The position numbers were made by a program, and so were the translations under genes. 32,527 bases of DNA from contig JBJXGC010000210.1 in the NCBI GenBank assembly GCA_046154545.1, positions 1 through 32,527 of the forward strand, written 5' to 3'. This DNA is from JBJXGC01 sp046154545 (GTDB lineage: Bacteria > Chloroflexota > Dehalococcoidia > Tepidiformales > Tepidiformaceae). Shown one piece after another: positions 15,104 to 22,413 of the stretch. Under the pieces are notes generated by a model. That model was not told the origin of the DNA and ran no database searches. It saw only the letters and a list, made by a program, of their open reading frames with translations. Position 1 is the first letter of the stretch. Every line of letters begins with the position of its first letter.

Positions 15104-15810
15104 CTGCGGCGCCTCCGGCCCTTCGTGGTGGCGGGCGGCGGCGGCCGCACTTCCTCGCCGGTGTCCGTATCGATCTCCACCATCTCCCAGCCCTCGGGGA
15201 TGGTGACCGTCGTGCCCGCCAGGGCGGCGATGGCGTTTCCGACCGTCAGCGTCCGGTCCATGCCGTCGGCCTGGCCATAAGCGGGGACGGGAAGCTGGGC
15301 GATGGTCAGCCGTTTGCCCGAGGCCTTCACGAGCACGAGGGCGAACTGGCGCAAGTCGTCGCGTTCGCCCCGCCAGCGGTCGGCCGCTTCCCCTTCGACG
15401 GTGACCTGGAGGTGGTCGATCTTCGCGAACGGCACGAGCTCCTTCGTCCCGATCCCCATGCCCAACGCGCCCTGTTGCCAGGTGGCGGAGCCCTTCTTCG
15501 CATCGACCACGACGTCCGCCCCACCGACCGCGCTGACAAGGCCCATGACGGAGACCGGCACGACAAACATGCAGGCGAGCAGCAGCACCACAAGCAGCCA
15601 GAGCGGGGCCGAGCCGTCGCCGAGGGCGATCCAGGCGATCAGGCCCCCTGCCACGGCGATGCCCACCAGTGGCAGGATGATGGTGCTGCGCGCCCCCTTG
15701 ATCTCGATCTTGTCGTCGCCAATGACGGCCATCGAACGGTGGAGGAGCACCACCCGGCGGCCGTCACGGCGGCGGCTGACCACGTGGTTCGGGAGCGGCA
15801 ACTCAGCCAT
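15100..15810 (-). CDS. Two-helix membrane protein of unknown function
   Basis: A 236-aa protein. Residues 1-42 are polar, followed by two hydrophobic helices (about 43-63 and 69-95) and a soluble C-terminal domain. That domain contains KKGSATWQQGALGMGIGTKELVPFAKIDHLQV and ends in a basic RRRRR tail. The C-terminal part has the look of a PH-like or bPH membrane-associated beta domain, but I do not recognise the family with confidence. I chose ATG at 15810 because a -10 box stands 6 nt upstream; a longer start at 15861 would run through a 7-bp microsatellite. It is coupled to the CoA-binding gene downstream. Confidence 0.7.
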   Translation of the reverse strand: MAELPLPNHVVSRRRDGRRVVLLHRSMAVIGDDKIEIKGARSTIILPLVGIAVAGGLIAWIALGDGSAPLWLLVVLLLACMFVVPVSVMGLVSAVGGADVVVDAKKGSATWQQGALGMGIGTKELVPFAKIDHLQVTVEGEAADRWRGERDDLRQFALVLVKASGKRLTIAQLPVPAYGQADGMDRTLTVGNAIAALAGTTVTIPEGWEMVEIDTDTGEEVRPPPPATTKGRRRRR

Positions 15811-15822
15811 GGGAACAGGGTA
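15811..15822 (-). promoter_or_regulatory. Leaderless -10 box (TACCCT, N6, ATG)
   Basis: On the minus strand TACCCT (15822-15817) precedes the ATG at 15810 by exactly 6 nt, and no ribosome binding site is seen. The spacing matches other genes in this window, although the box itself is a weaker match. Confidence 0.35.
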
Positions 15823-15833
15823 CAGGGAGGGGC

Positions 15834-15864
15834 GAGGAATGAGGAATGAGGCATGAGGCATGAG
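15834..15864. repeat. 7-bp microsatellite GAGG[A/C]AT, about 4.4 copies
   Basis: Two GAGGAAT units (15834-15847) are followed by two GAGGCAT units (15848-15861) and a partial GAG. It lies in the gap between two minus-strand transcription units. Such arrays can change length by slippage. Confidence 0.9.
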
Positions 15865-15893
15865 CGTCGCCGTTCGCTGCCGCGGCAGCGGCT

Positions 15894-15919
15894 GTAGCGG
15901 CGGCCGTCGCGGCCGCTGG
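15894..15919. repeat. Dispersed GC palindrome, copy 2
   Basis: It matches 14634-14659 with two mismatches (core GCGGCCGTCGCGGCCGC). It lies just beyond the stop of the histidine phosphatase gene on the opposite strand and could serve as a bidirectional terminator. Confidence 0.65.
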
Positions 15920-15951
15920 TGGCCGAAAATGCCAGGAGCGGCGGCCGAAGC

Positions 15952-16554
15952 TCAGTTGCGGCCCGGCAGGGCCGTGTGGGTGCCGGTGACCAGGCCCGGC
16001 GCGAGGTGGGCCGTCGAGGCGGCCGCAAGCAGCGTGAGCCCGCCGTGACCGGCACGCACCGTCGTGATCGAGGCGTTGGCCATCGGTTGGGGGACAACCC
16101 GGTCGTCATCCGAAGCCTCACCGATGATCACGCCGATGGCGATGTAGTGCGAGACGACGATGAGGTCGCCGTTCGCGGCCTCCGAGGCCAGCCCCAGTTC
16201 GAGGATTGTCTCCACCACACGCCGCCGCCACGCCTGGAGGTCGGCGGGCTGGTCCGTCCAGTTCCCCGCCATGAACGGCCCGATCATCGACCGCCGTTCA
16301 TCAACGGTCATCTCCGGGTTGAACACCTCGGCGACCTCCGCGCGGACCTCGGCCGTGAGCGCGAGCGTCGTTGCGATCGGCTCGGCCGTCTCACGGGTGC
16401 GGCGAAGCGGCGAGACGATCAGGCGATGGGCCTTCAGGCCCGCCAGCGCCCGGGCCGTGGCCGCCGCCTGTTCGTGGCCGAGCGGCGCCAACCCGGGGTC
16501 GAGGCCATCGACGCCTGCCGCGGCGAGACCGTGGCGGATGAGGTAGATCGTCAT
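15952..16554 (-). CDS. Histidine phosphatase family protein (phosphoglycerate-mutase-like)
   Basis: A 200-aa protein with the RHG motif at the start (MTIYLIRHGLAAAG, H8 the phosphate acceptor). It also has R51 in IVSPLRRTRETAEPI and a second His, H136, in LIVVSHYIAIG. This is a complete histidine-phosphatase active site. Substrates in the family range from phosphosugars to phosphoproteins; none can be chosen here. ATG at 16554 fits the family N-terminus; an upstream extension to 16707 is Arg-rich, low-similarity sequence overlapping the preceding gene. It is the last gene of an apparent operon with lysA and the Arg/Trp-rich protein (25-nt gap). Confidence 0.9.
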   Translation of the reverse strand: MTIYLIRHGLAAAGVDGLDPGLAPLGHEQAAATARALAGLKAHRLIVSPLRRTRETAEPIATTLALTAEVRAEVAEVFNPEMTVDERRSMIGPFMAGNWTDQPADLQAWRRRVVETILELGLASEAANGDLIVVSHYIAIGVIIGEASDDDRVVPQPMANASITTVRAGHGGLTLLAAASTAHLAPGLVTGTHTALPGRN

Positions 16555-16579
16555 CGTCTTGGCCGCCAGCTTACGCGAA

Positions 16580-17740
16580 TTACTCGCGCCGGAGGATACG
16601 CCGGACCTCGGCACGTATCCCCTCCGCGGCCGCCCTCGCCGCCGCGCTTGCCCGGGCCGCGGCAGCAGCCGTTCGCCGCCAGACGCGGCGCCCAGCACGC
16701 GCGGCAAAGCACGCCAGGCGCCAGAGGAATCGGGCCGGGCGGACGAGAGCGCCGGACACGCCTCGGGCGGCCTGCCACCACCCGAAGACGAGGGCGGACG
16801 ACATCCTGGCGGCCCGCGCCAGCGTCGTCACGAATGCGCGAATCCTGTCCGTGACAGCGCCGATGAACCGGCCGGCCGCGGCCTGGATCGCGCGGGCGAG
16901 CTCGCCAACCAGCCGGACGAGCCGCCCAAGTGCCCGGGCGAGGGGGACGAGCGCGGCCGCAAGCGATGCCCAGAGCTGGCGGACGGTTGCCATGACCACT
17001 CGGGCCGCGCCGATGAACCGGACCACGCGTCCTTCGAGCCAGCCGATGGCACGGCGCAGCGCCGCGAACATCCTGACGAGCAGGCGTCCGGCACGCCGGA
17101 TGGCCCGGCCCACCGGTACGAACGCTGCCCAGGCCAGTAGCCAGAGCCGCTGGACGGCTGCATCCACGAGCTGAAAGAGGGTGCGAAAGACGCGAAGGGC
17201 GCCGGTGACCAGTACCCGTACGAGGCGCCAGAGGATGCGCAGAGGCGCCAGCACGCGCTGCACCAGGGCGGAGAGCCATCGCATGACCGCGTCGAGCGCC
17301 CGGGCAAGGCGCGCGGCGATCCGTTCAAACCCCGCGGCGAGGAGCGTGAGCACCCCTCCGAGGCGCTTGAGCAGCGGCGACAGCACGCGCCTCAGGCAGA
17401 CCGCCGCCCACCGCAGGAGCAGCCAGCTCGCCCGCCACACCAGGGGGAAAGCGCGCAAGGCGGCCCGGAACGTGGCCCAGGCCACCGGGCCGAGGGAGAG
17501 GACGAGCCAGCGGATCGGCCACAAGAGCCATCGGAACACCGCCTCCAACGCGTCAAGCGCGCGATCAGCAAGGACCAGGCACCAGGCCAGTGCGTTGCCG
17601 GCGCCGCGTCCCGCGGCTTTGACCGACTCCCACGCCACATAGAACGGCAGGACGACGACCACGGCCACGCGGCGGCCGAACGCCCGCCAGCGCGGATGCC
17701 CGCGTTCCGGTGGCAGTCCCGAATCGGTGATCGCCGGCAT
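16580..17740 (-). CDS. Unusual Arg/Trp-rich amphipathic helical protein, function unknown
   Basis: A 386-aa protein I cannot assign to a family. By eye it has about 63 Arg, 2 Lys, about 20 Trp and only about 15 acidic residues. It is almost entirely helical, with Arg every 3-4 residues among Leu, Ala, Val and Trp (for example GRLLVRMFAALRRAIGWLEG). An irregular repetition of similar helices runs from about residue 60 to 340 (GRVVRFIGAARVV, GRFIGAVTDRI). The first 80 residues are more hydrophobic and may enter the membrane. The likely picture is a basic protein lying on the membrane surface or on an anionic polymer; this is inference. It sits 25 nt after lysA and 25 nt before the phosphatase, all on the same strand, which supports it being real. 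The opposite strand also has long open frames, so expression is not certain. Confidence 0.6.
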   Translation of the reverse strand: MPAITDSGLPPERGHPRWRAFGRRVAVVVVLPFYVAWESVKAAGRGAGNALAWCLVLADRALDALEAVFRWLLWPIRWLVLSLGPVAWATFRAALRAFPLVWRASWLLLRWAAVCLRRVLSPLLKRLGGVLTLLAAGFERIAARLARALDAVMRWLSALVQRVLAPLRILWRLVRVLVTGALRVFRTLFQLVDAAVQRLWLLAWAAFVPVGRAIRRAGRLLVRMFAALRRAIGWLEGRVVRFIGAARVVMATVRQLWASLAAALVPLARALGRLVRLVGELARAIQAAAGRFIGAVTDRIRAFVTTLARAARMSSALVFGWWQAARGVSGALVRPARFLWRLACFAARAGRRVWRRTAAAAARASAAARAAAEGIRAEVRRILRRE

Positions 17741-17765
17741 GGCCGCCGCTCTCGCTTTCCCGTGC

Positions 17766-19040
17766 CTACAGCGTCTCGTCGCACTCCTGGCGGACGATGT
17801 CGTCCAGCGTCTCGCGCCGGGCGATGAGCGTCGCCTGGCCGTCTTCCCAGAAGAGCTGGGCGGCCCGCCCCAGCGAGACGTAGTTCGAACTCATGGCCGC
17901 CCCGTACGCCCCCGCGTCGTGCAGGACCAGGAGGTCCCCGGGCTCAGGCCGGGAGAGCATCCGCGGTTCGAGCAGCTCATGTTCGTCCCTGGTGAAGACG
18001 TCGCCGCTCTCGCAGAGCGGCCCCGCGACGACCAACGGCTCCGGTTCGCGGCCCGCCCCGGAGCCGACCACCGAGATGGCGTGGTAGGAGCCGTACATCG
18101 CCGGGCGGATCAGGTCGTTGAAGCCGGCATCGACCATCACGAAGGTGTGCCCCGGGCCCTTCTCGTTGTCCCGGGTGGCCTTCACGTCGGTCACCCGGGC
18201 GACGAGCAGCGCCATCCCGGCGACGGGGTAGCGGCCGGGCTCGATCTCGACCCGGATGGGGCGGCGGGCGATGCGCGAGAGCTCCTCCGCCGCGCCGGCC
18301 AGGAACTCGCGGTAGGGCCCGAGCGCGTACCGCTCAGCGCCAGGCCGGTAGGGGTGGGGGATGCCACCCCCGAAGTTCACCGCTTCGACTGCGGGGAACT
18401 TCGGCAGGAGGGCGCCGAAGACGTCGCAGAGGCGGGCCATGTTCTCGTCGAACTCGCGGATCTGGGGCCCGGTACCCACGTGCGCGTGAAGGCCAACGAT
18501 GGGGAGGCCCGCATCCGCCGCCATCCCGATGGCGCCGTCGAGGTCTTCGTGCCAGATGCCATGCTTCGAGGAGGGGCCGCCGGTGTCGCAGGCCTGGACA
18601 TGGCCGTGGCCGAAGCCGGGGTTGGCGCGGATGGCGATCGGCCCGCGATAGCCCGCCTCCGCCAGCTCCCGGACCTGCCCCGGCGAGCCCACGTTCGGGA
18701 GGACGCCTTCGCCAAGGACGACCTCGAGGCCGTTGTCCCGGAAGACATCGCAGGTCAGCATCACGGTCGGCGGGGCGTGGCCCATGGCGAAGCCCGCCCG
18801 CTTTGCCCGCAGCACTTCGTTGCCGCTGACGGCGTCGATCCAGAGGCCGGCCTCGCGCACCCGTTCGAGCACCTTGCGGGCCGGGTTCGCCTTCATCGCA
18901 TAGCGGGCCTGGACCCCCTTCGCGGATGAGAGCGAGGCGACTTCGCGGAGGCGGCGGGCAAGTTCCTCGCCGTCGTACAGGTAGAAGGGCGTACCGGCCT
19001 TGCGGGCCAACTCCTCGAGCGGGAAGCGGGAAAGGTCCAT
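17766..19040 (-). CDS. lysA: Diaminopimelate decarboxylase-type PLP enzyme
   Basis: A 424-aa fold-III PLP decarboxylase. K50 in RYAMKANP is the PLP-binding lysine. AVNFGGGIPHPY binds the cofactor phosphate, IEPGRYPVA follows, and GPLCESGDVF contains the Cys and Asp that act across the dimer interface. In the final step of lysine synthesis it converts meso-diaminopimelate to lysine and CO2. The usual HIGSQ motif reads HAHVGTGPQ here, so the substrate assignment is slightly less certain than for standard LysA, and related ornithine or carboxynorspermidine enzymes remain possible. ATG at 19040 has a -10 box 6 nt upstream. It is the first gene of the three-gene minus-strand operon. Confidence 0.88.
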   Translation of the reverse strand: MDLSRFPLEELARKAGTPFYLYDGEELARRLREVASLSSAKGVQARYAMKANPARKVLERVREAGLWIDAVSGNEVLRAKRAGFAMGHAPPTVMLTCDVFRDNGLEVVLGEGVLPNVGSPGQVRELAEAGYRGPIAIRANPGFGHGHVQACDTGGPSSKHGIWHEDLDGAIGMAADAGLPIVGLHAHVGTGPQIREFDENMARLCDVFGALLPKFPAVEAVNFGGGIPHPYRPGAERYALGPYREFLAGAAEELSRIARRPIRVEIEPGRYPVAGMALLVARVTDVKATRDNEKGPGHTFVMVDAGFNDLIRPAMYGSYHAISVVGSGAGREPEPLVVAGPLCESGDVFTRDEHELLEPRMLSRPEPGDLLVLHDAGAYGAAMSSNYVSLGRAAQLFWEDGQATLIARRETLDDIVRQECDETL

Positions 19041-19052
19041 CTCCGAAGTATA
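19041..19052 (-). promoter_or_regulatory. Leaderless -10 box (TATACT, N6, ATG) for lysA
   Basis: On the minus strand TATACT (19052-19047) is followed by TCGGAG and the ATG. The CGGAG touches the start codon and is too close to act as a ribosome binding site. No -35 box is obvious. Confidence 0.55.
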
Positions 19053-19080
19053 CCGAGCGCTGCGGCCACGAGTGCCGTGG

Positions 19081-19092
19081 TACGATGGATGA
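19081..19092 (+). promoter_or_regulatory. Leaderless -10 box (TACGAT, N6, GTG)
   Basis: TACGAT at 19081-19086 lies exactly 6 nt before the GTG at 19093. It is divergent from the lysA promoter, with only about 28 bp between the two -10 boxes, so the two transcription units may compete or be co-regulated. Confidence 0.5.
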
Positions 19093-19323
19093 GTGACGAC
19101 TCCACGCGCTGTAGACCCTGCCCTCTCAGATGCGGGCACCGGACTCCTGACCGAGGCTGAGGCGGCGGCCTTGTTCGACCAAGCCTGTCACGAGTGGCTG
19201 GACATGTCGACCGACGAGTTCCTCAAGAAACTTGATGCCGGGGGCTTCGGCGACGACCTCGACTACTGGCCAGTGATCAACGTGGCCGGGTTACTTTACC
19301 TGGTGCGCCCTTCGGAGTGGTAA
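19093..19323 (+). CDS. Small acidic protein, first gene of an unknown two-gene unit
   Basis: A 76-aa acidic protein with a helical core (LTEAEAAALFDQACHEWLDM) followed by STDEFLKKLDAGGFGDD. The pattern '-MS-DEFL-K-DAG-FDD-' resembles small uncharacterised proteins common in Actinobacteria and Chloroflexota, which often sit next to a second small gene. I cannot name the family. The stop overlaps the start of the next gene by 7 bases. An antitoxin-like role is possible but only suggested by size and arrangement. Confidence 0.65.
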   Translation: MTTPRAVDPALSDAGTGLLTEAEAAALFDQACHEWLDMSTDEFLKKLDAGGFGDDLDYWPVINVAGLLYLVRPSEW

Positions 19324-19796
19324 CGGGGCGAACACGCCGGGACGTGATCCAGCAGCTGGTTGCTCACAGTCAGGCGCACATAAGCATGTTGGCCAGGACA
19401 GGGGGCGTCCGGGCAAGGGCGAGCGCCACGCTCGTCGAGACCGGCCTGCTCGGGCGATCCGTCCCGCTCGCCGGGACGGCTGGACTCACACTCACCGCCG
19501 AGGAGCAGTACAGCGTGGATGACACCGGTGGGGCCGGGAGTGATCGCTGGCTGGCGACGCTCCGCGGCTATCGTCATCAGTTCTACTCGGGCGGCGCGGA
19601 AGTCATCTTGTTCCACTGGCACCCAATTGGCCTAAGTCGGATCACGGAACCGCACCTGCATGTGGGTGAAGGGCGCCTGCGGGGCTTGCACGTCCCGTCC
19701 GGCGAGATCGGGCTCGGACGGATCATCGAATTTGCCATCCGCGAGTTGCGGGCCGTCCCTACGCGGGACGATTGGGAGAGTCTCATCAGCGTCTGA
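19317..19796 (+). CDS. Uncharacterised His-containing protein, second gene of the unit
   Basis: A 159-aa protein starting at GTG 19317 inside the end of the previous gene. The C-terminal half has a noticeable histidine cluster: FHWHPIGLSRITEPHLHVG, then LHVPSG and IIEFAIRELRAVPTRDDWESLI. Clustered HxH and PHLHVG segments resemble the core of small TumE-like (DUF6516-type) toxins, but the match is from memory and weak. The N-terminal part (MVTGRTRRDVIQQLVAHSQ) is basic. Together with its acidic partner it could be a toxin-antitoxin-like pair. No other function is apparent. Confidence 0.6.
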   Translation: MVTGRTRRDVIQQLVAHSQAHISMLARTGGVRARASATLVETGLLGRSVPLAGTAGLTLTAEEQYSVDDTGGAGSDRWLATLRGYRHQFYSGGAEVILFHWHPIGLSRITEPHLHVGEGRLRGLHVPSGEIGLGRIIEFAIRELRAVPTRDDWESLISV

Positions 19797-19810
19797 CTGC
19801 CCCTGTCCGC

Positions 19811-19822
19811 TACACTTCCCCC
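19811..19822 (+). promoter_or_regulatory. Leaderless -10 box (TACACT, N6, GTG)
   Basis: TACACT at 19811-19816 stands 6 nt before the GTG at 19823. The 6 nt are all pyrimidine, so no ribosome binding site is possible for the first gene of the moaC transcription unit. Confidence 0.5.
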
Positions 19823-20044
19823 GTGATGGCCCTCAAATCCCCGTTGCGCCAGCGGTTCGAGGCCGAACGCCGCCGTTCCGCCTTCTTCTCGTTCCTGCTC
19901 GGCGCCGCTTCCGGCATCATCATCATGGATACCTGGGTCTCGCCCTACCTCGGCATCCCCGGTGGTGTGGCGGCGGGGGCGGCGGCCTATGGCGCCGTCT
20001 ATGGGTACGAAACCTGGATGTGGCGGAGGCGCCATGGCAGCTGA
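19823..20044 (+). CDS. Small two-helix membrane protein upstream of moaC
   Basis: A 73-aa protein: a basic N-terminus (SPLRQRFEAERRRS), a first membrane helix (about 19-38, FFSFLLGAASGIIIMD), a Gly/Ala-rich second helix (about 44-64, GGVAAGAAAYGAVYGYE) and a basic tail WMWRRRHGS. The GTG at 19823 is preferred to the adjacent ATG at 19826 because of the -10 spacing. It overlaps moaC by 11 bases, so the two are probably cotranscribed. Function unknown. Confidence 0.7.
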   Translation: MMALKSPLRQRFEAERRRSAFFSFLLGAASGIIIMDTWVSPYLGIPGGVAAGAAAYGAVYGYETWMWRRRHGS

Positions 20045-20543
20045 GCCCACCGGTCAGGGCGCCCTCTCCCACCTCGACGAACGGGGCGCCGCCCGCATGG
20101 TCGATGTCTCCGCGAAGGCCGACACCGCCCGCGAAGCCGTCGCCGAGGGGTCCGTCCACATGCTCGCCGCGACCCTCGCCCTCATCCAGGGCGGTGGCAT
20201 CCCGAAGGGCGACGTCATCGCCGTCGCCCGCGTGGCCGGCATCATGGCGGCGAAACAGACGAGCACGCTCATCCCCATGTGTCACCCGATCCCGATCAGC
20301 GGCGTCACCCTCGACCTCGAACCCTTGGGTGAAACCGAACTCCGGATCACCGCCCGGGTGAAGACGACCGGCAAGACTGGCGTCGAAATGGAAGCGCTGA
20401 CCGCCGTCACCGTGGCTGCCCTCACGGTCTACGACATGTGCAAGGCCGTCGATCGGGGCATGCGCATCGAAGGCGTCCGCCTCCTCGAGAAACGCGGCGG
20501 CAAGTCCGGTGAGTGGCGTGCAGGTCAGCCCGCGACCGGGTGA
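20034..20543 (+). CDS. moaC: Cyclic pyranopterin monophosphate synthase MoaC
   Basis: A 169-aa MoaC, which works with MoaA to make cPMP from GTP in molybdenum cofactor synthesis. Family blocks are complete: LSHLDERGAARMVDVSAK at 11-28, IPMCHPIPISGV (C83, H84), GKTGVEMEALTAVTVAAL (E118, E120) and TVYDMCKAVDRGMRIEGVRL (D134, K137), ending LEKRGGKSGEW. ATG at 20034 has GGAGG 5 nt upstream, inside the preceding gene. No moaA or other cofactor gene is in the window, so moaC stands alone here. Confidence 0.96.
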   Translation: MAAEPTGQGALSHLDERGAARMVDVSAKADTAREAVAEGSVHMLAATLALIQGGGIPKGDVIAVARVAGIMAAKQTSTLIPMCHPIPISGVTLDLEPLGETELRITARVKTTGKTGVEMEALTAVTVAALTVYDMCKAVDRGMRIEGVRLLEKRGGKSGEWRAGQPATG

Positions 20544-20660
20544 TCGCCGGTACACCCGCCACCCAACCGGCGCCAGCTCTCGCGCCACGACCGAGGCCGT
20601 CCTCGATCGTGCTTGAGGCCCGGCGGCCTCCTGGCGCAGTCGGCGGAACGGACCTGCGAA

Positions 20661-20696
20661 GCCCCAGCGCGTCCTTGCCGGTGGTAGAATGGCTGC
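20661..20696 (+). promoter_or_regulatory. Leaderless promoter of cassette 1
   Basis: TAGAAT at 20685-20690 is followed by 6 nt and ATG. GCCCCAGCGC at 20661-20670 is shared by copy 2, and copy 3 differs from it by one base; it sits near the -35 position but does not look like TTGACA. The rest of the gap 20544-20660 holds nothing I can identify. Confidence 0.6.
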
Positions 20697-21005
20697 ATGG
20701 TGCAGGTTCGACCCGACCCGCTCAACGGCAAGCCGTTCACACGCGAGATGCTCACGCCCGAGCTGATGGACGCCGTCTTCGGCACGCCCCAAGAATCCGC
20801 CGCCCGGACACGACTGTTCAAGGCGAACATGCGCAAGGCCGAGGACGCCCGGGCCGACTTCCCGGGTGAGTACATCGTCGTGATCGGCTGCAAGGTAGTC
20901 GCCCACGCAGCGCGGATTGAGGAAGTGCGCGAGCAGTTGCGCCAGAAAGACCTGTTCGACGTGGAGGGCACCGCGATCGCCCCTCCTCTACCGCCGCGGC
21001 TGTGA
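20697..21005 (+). CDS. Cassette 1 gene A: DUF5678-like small protein
   Basis: A 102-aa protein. Residues 1-46 (MVQVRPDPLNGKPF, LTPELMDAVFGTPQE, RLFKANM) are nearly invariant in all three copies. Residues about 53-80 (DFPGEYIVVIGCKVVAHAAR) match the 'PGEWVAIVDGKVVAHG' pattern of DUF5678 proteins, followed by an amphipathic helix EEVREQLRQKDLF. DUF5678 proteins often precede a retropepsin-like protease gene, as here. Biochemical function unknown. The stop overlaps the next start by four bases (GTGA). Confidence 0.8.
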   Translation: MVQVRPDPLNGKPFTREMLTPELMDAVFGTPQESAARTRLFKANMRKAEDARADFPGEYIVVIGCKVVAHAARIEEVREQLRQKDLFDVEGTAIAPPLPPRL

Positions 21006-21361
21006 TCACAGGCAGGTTCGAGCAGGGCACGGGCCTTCCGATGGTCACCGCGCACATTTGGCTCGTCGAGTCCGGCTCTCGGATCGATGTCGATTGCCTT
21101 CTCGATATCACCATTCCGAGGTCGTCGCTTTCGACGTCACGCCTGGCCGGGAACCAGTCGCTGACGCCGGCGAGCACCGAAATCCGGGCGGTCCTCAGCC
21201 TCGAGCACCAGGACGGCGGACGCTCCGGCTTCTTCCTCGACCTCCACACCACGGACGCGGACTACTCGCGCCTCGGCCGTGATGTCCTGGAGCGCACGGT
21301 CGTCGTCTACGACCCCCGCGGCGGCAACCTCCTGGTCGAAGTCCTCGACGCCGACCTGTGA
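21002..21361 (+). CDS. Cassette 1 gene B: retropepsin-like protein with altered active site
   Basis: A 119-aa protein translated from GTG coupled to gene A. The layout matches retropepsin-like (clan AA) proteins: an N-terminal MITGRFEQGTGLPMV strand pair, a hydrophobic strand leading to D35 (LLDITIPRSSLS), and the C-terminal LGRDVLERTVVVYDPR block. In active enzymes the aspartate lies in D-T-G; here it is D-I-T, so protease activity is doubtful. The last 45 or so residues are identical in the three copies. This copy has the least retropepsin-like approach to the Asp (VDCLLD). Confidence 0.72.
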   Translation: MITGRFEQGTGLPMVTAHIWLVESGSRIDVDCLLDITIPRSSLSTSRLAGNQSLTPASTEIRAVLSLEHQDGGRSGFFLDLHTTDADYSRLGRDVLERTVVVYDPRGGNLLVEVLDADL

Positions 21362-21400
21362 TCCGCCCCAGCGCACCCTTCGCGGTGTTAAAATAGGCGC
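21362..21400 (+). promoter_or_regulatory. Leaderless promoter of cassette 2
   Basis: TAAAAT at 21389-21394 lies 6 nt before the ATG. The GCCCCAGCGC element is at 21365-21374. It keeps the spacing of copies 1 and 3 although several bases differ, which suggests that the -10 position is under selection. Confidence 0.6.
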
Positions 21401-21709
21401 ATGGTGCAGATCCGGCCCCACCCGCTCAACGGCAAGCCGTTCACACGCGAGATGCTCACGCCCGAGCTGATGGACGCCGTCTTCGGCACGCCCGAAGAAT
21501 CCGCCGCCCGGACACGACTGTTCAAGGCGAACATGCGGAGGGCAAATGAGGCGCGCGCGGACTTCCCGGGCGAATACATCGTTGTGATCGACTGCAAGGT
21601 TGTCGCCCATTCGACCCGGCTCGATGACCTGCGCGAGCAGCTGCGCGAGCAAGACCTATTCGACGTCGAGGGCACGGCGATCGCCAAGCCCATTCGCCCG
21701 GGACAGTGA
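21401..21709 (+). CDS. Cassette 2 gene A: DUF5678-like small protein
   Basis: 102 aa, the same length as copy 1. It differs from copy 1 at two of the first 46 residues (V4I and D7H) and at the Q/E after FGTP. The DUF5678-like segment reads DFPGEYIVVIDCKVVAHSTR, and the helix after it DDLREQLREQDLF, closely related to copy 1 but with scattered changes. It is coupled to its own gene B by a GTGA overlap. Confidence 0.8.
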   Translation: MVQIRPHPLNGKPFTREMLTPELMDAVFGTPEESAARTRLFKANMRRANEARADFPGEYIVVIDCKVVAHSTRLDDLREQLREQDLFDVEGTAIAKPIRPGQ

Positions 21710-22065
21710 TAGCTGGCGAGTTCGAACCAGGCACCGGGCTGCCTCTCATCAGGGCGCACGTCTGGCTCGTCGAGACCGACATCAGGATGGACATCGCTGG
21801 CGTGGTGGATCTCACCATCCCGCGGTCTTCGCTTTCCACGGCTGACCTTCCGGCCGTCCGCCGCTCCCCAGCAGACCGCAGCGACGTCCGTGCCATCCTC
21901 ACGCTCGACCACGAGGACGGCACTCGCTCCGGCTTCTTCCTCGACCTTCACACCACGGACGCGGACTACTCGCGCCTCGGCCGTGATGTCCTGGAGCGCA
22001 CGGTCGTCGTCTACGACCCCCGCGGCGGCAACCTCCTGGTCGAGGTCCTGGACGCGGATTTGTGA
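21706..22065 (+). CDS. Cassette 2 gene B: retropepsin-like protein with altered active site
   Basis: 119 aa. The N-terminus MIAGEFEPGTGLPLIRAHVWL is of the retropepsin type. The active-site segment is GVVDLTIPRSSLSTADL with D35, so the DTG triad reads D-L-T. Residues about 50-70 (PAVRRSPADRSDVRA) differ completely from copy 1. The C-terminal block after RSGFFLDLHTTDADYSR is identical to copies 1 and 3. Same doubts about catalysis as in copy 1. Confidence 0.72.
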   Translation: MIAGEFEPGTGLPLIRAHVWLVETDIRMDIAGVVDLTIPRSSLSTADLPAVRRSPADRSDVRAILTLDHEDGTRSGFFLDLHTTDADYSRLGRDVLERTVVVYDPRGGNLLVEVLDADL

Positions 22066-22104
22066 TCCGTCCCAGCGCGTCCTTGCCGGTGGTAGAATGG
22101 CTGC
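22066..22104 (+). promoter_or_regulatory. Leaderless promoter of cassette 3
   Basis: TAGAAT at 22093-22098, then 6 nt, then ATG. The 34 bases before the ATG are essentially identical to those of cassette 1, while cassette 2 differs, so copies 1 and 3 share the more recent exchange here. Confidence 0.6.
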
Positions 22105-22413
22105 ATGGTGCAGATCCGGCCCGACCCGCTCAACGGCAAGCCGTTCACACGCGAGATGCTCACGCCCGAGCTGATGGACGCCGTCTTCGGCACGCCCCAA
22201 GAATCCGCCGCGCGGACACGACTGTTCAAGGCGAACATGCGGCGGGCGAACGCGGCCCGAGCGGAATTTCCCGGAGAGTACATCGCTGTAGTCGCCTGCG
22301 AGGTCGTCGCCCATACACCGGACAGGGACCTGATCTTTGAACAGTTGGAGCGGCTCGGCCTCCTTGCGGCGGAAGGTCTCGGAATTGCGCGTCCGGCCCG
22401 TCCCGGACAGTGA
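22105..22413 (+). CDS. Cassette 3 gene A: DUF5678-like small protein, most diverged C-terminus
   Basis: 102 aa. The first 46 residues match copies 1 and 2. The second half has drifted furthest: EFPGEYIAVVACEVVAHTPD, then RDLIFEQLERLGLLAAEGLGIA. The DUF5678-like core (PGEYIAVV, VVAH) is kept, so the fold should be the same while the surface differs. It is coupled to gene B by GTGA. Confidence 0.8.
   Translation: MVQIRPDPLNGKPFTREMLTPELMDAVFGTPQESAARTRLFKANMRRANAARAEFPGEYIAVVACEVVAHTPDRDLIFEQLERLGLLAAEGLGIARPARPGQ

Noticed and set aside
16559..17642. Plus-strand frames opposite the Arg/Trp-rich protein
   Set aside because: They are Ser/Arg/Pro-rich, fragmented and lack a promoter, whereas the minus frame is continuous and fits the operon spacing. 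I kept the minus frame at reduced confidence.
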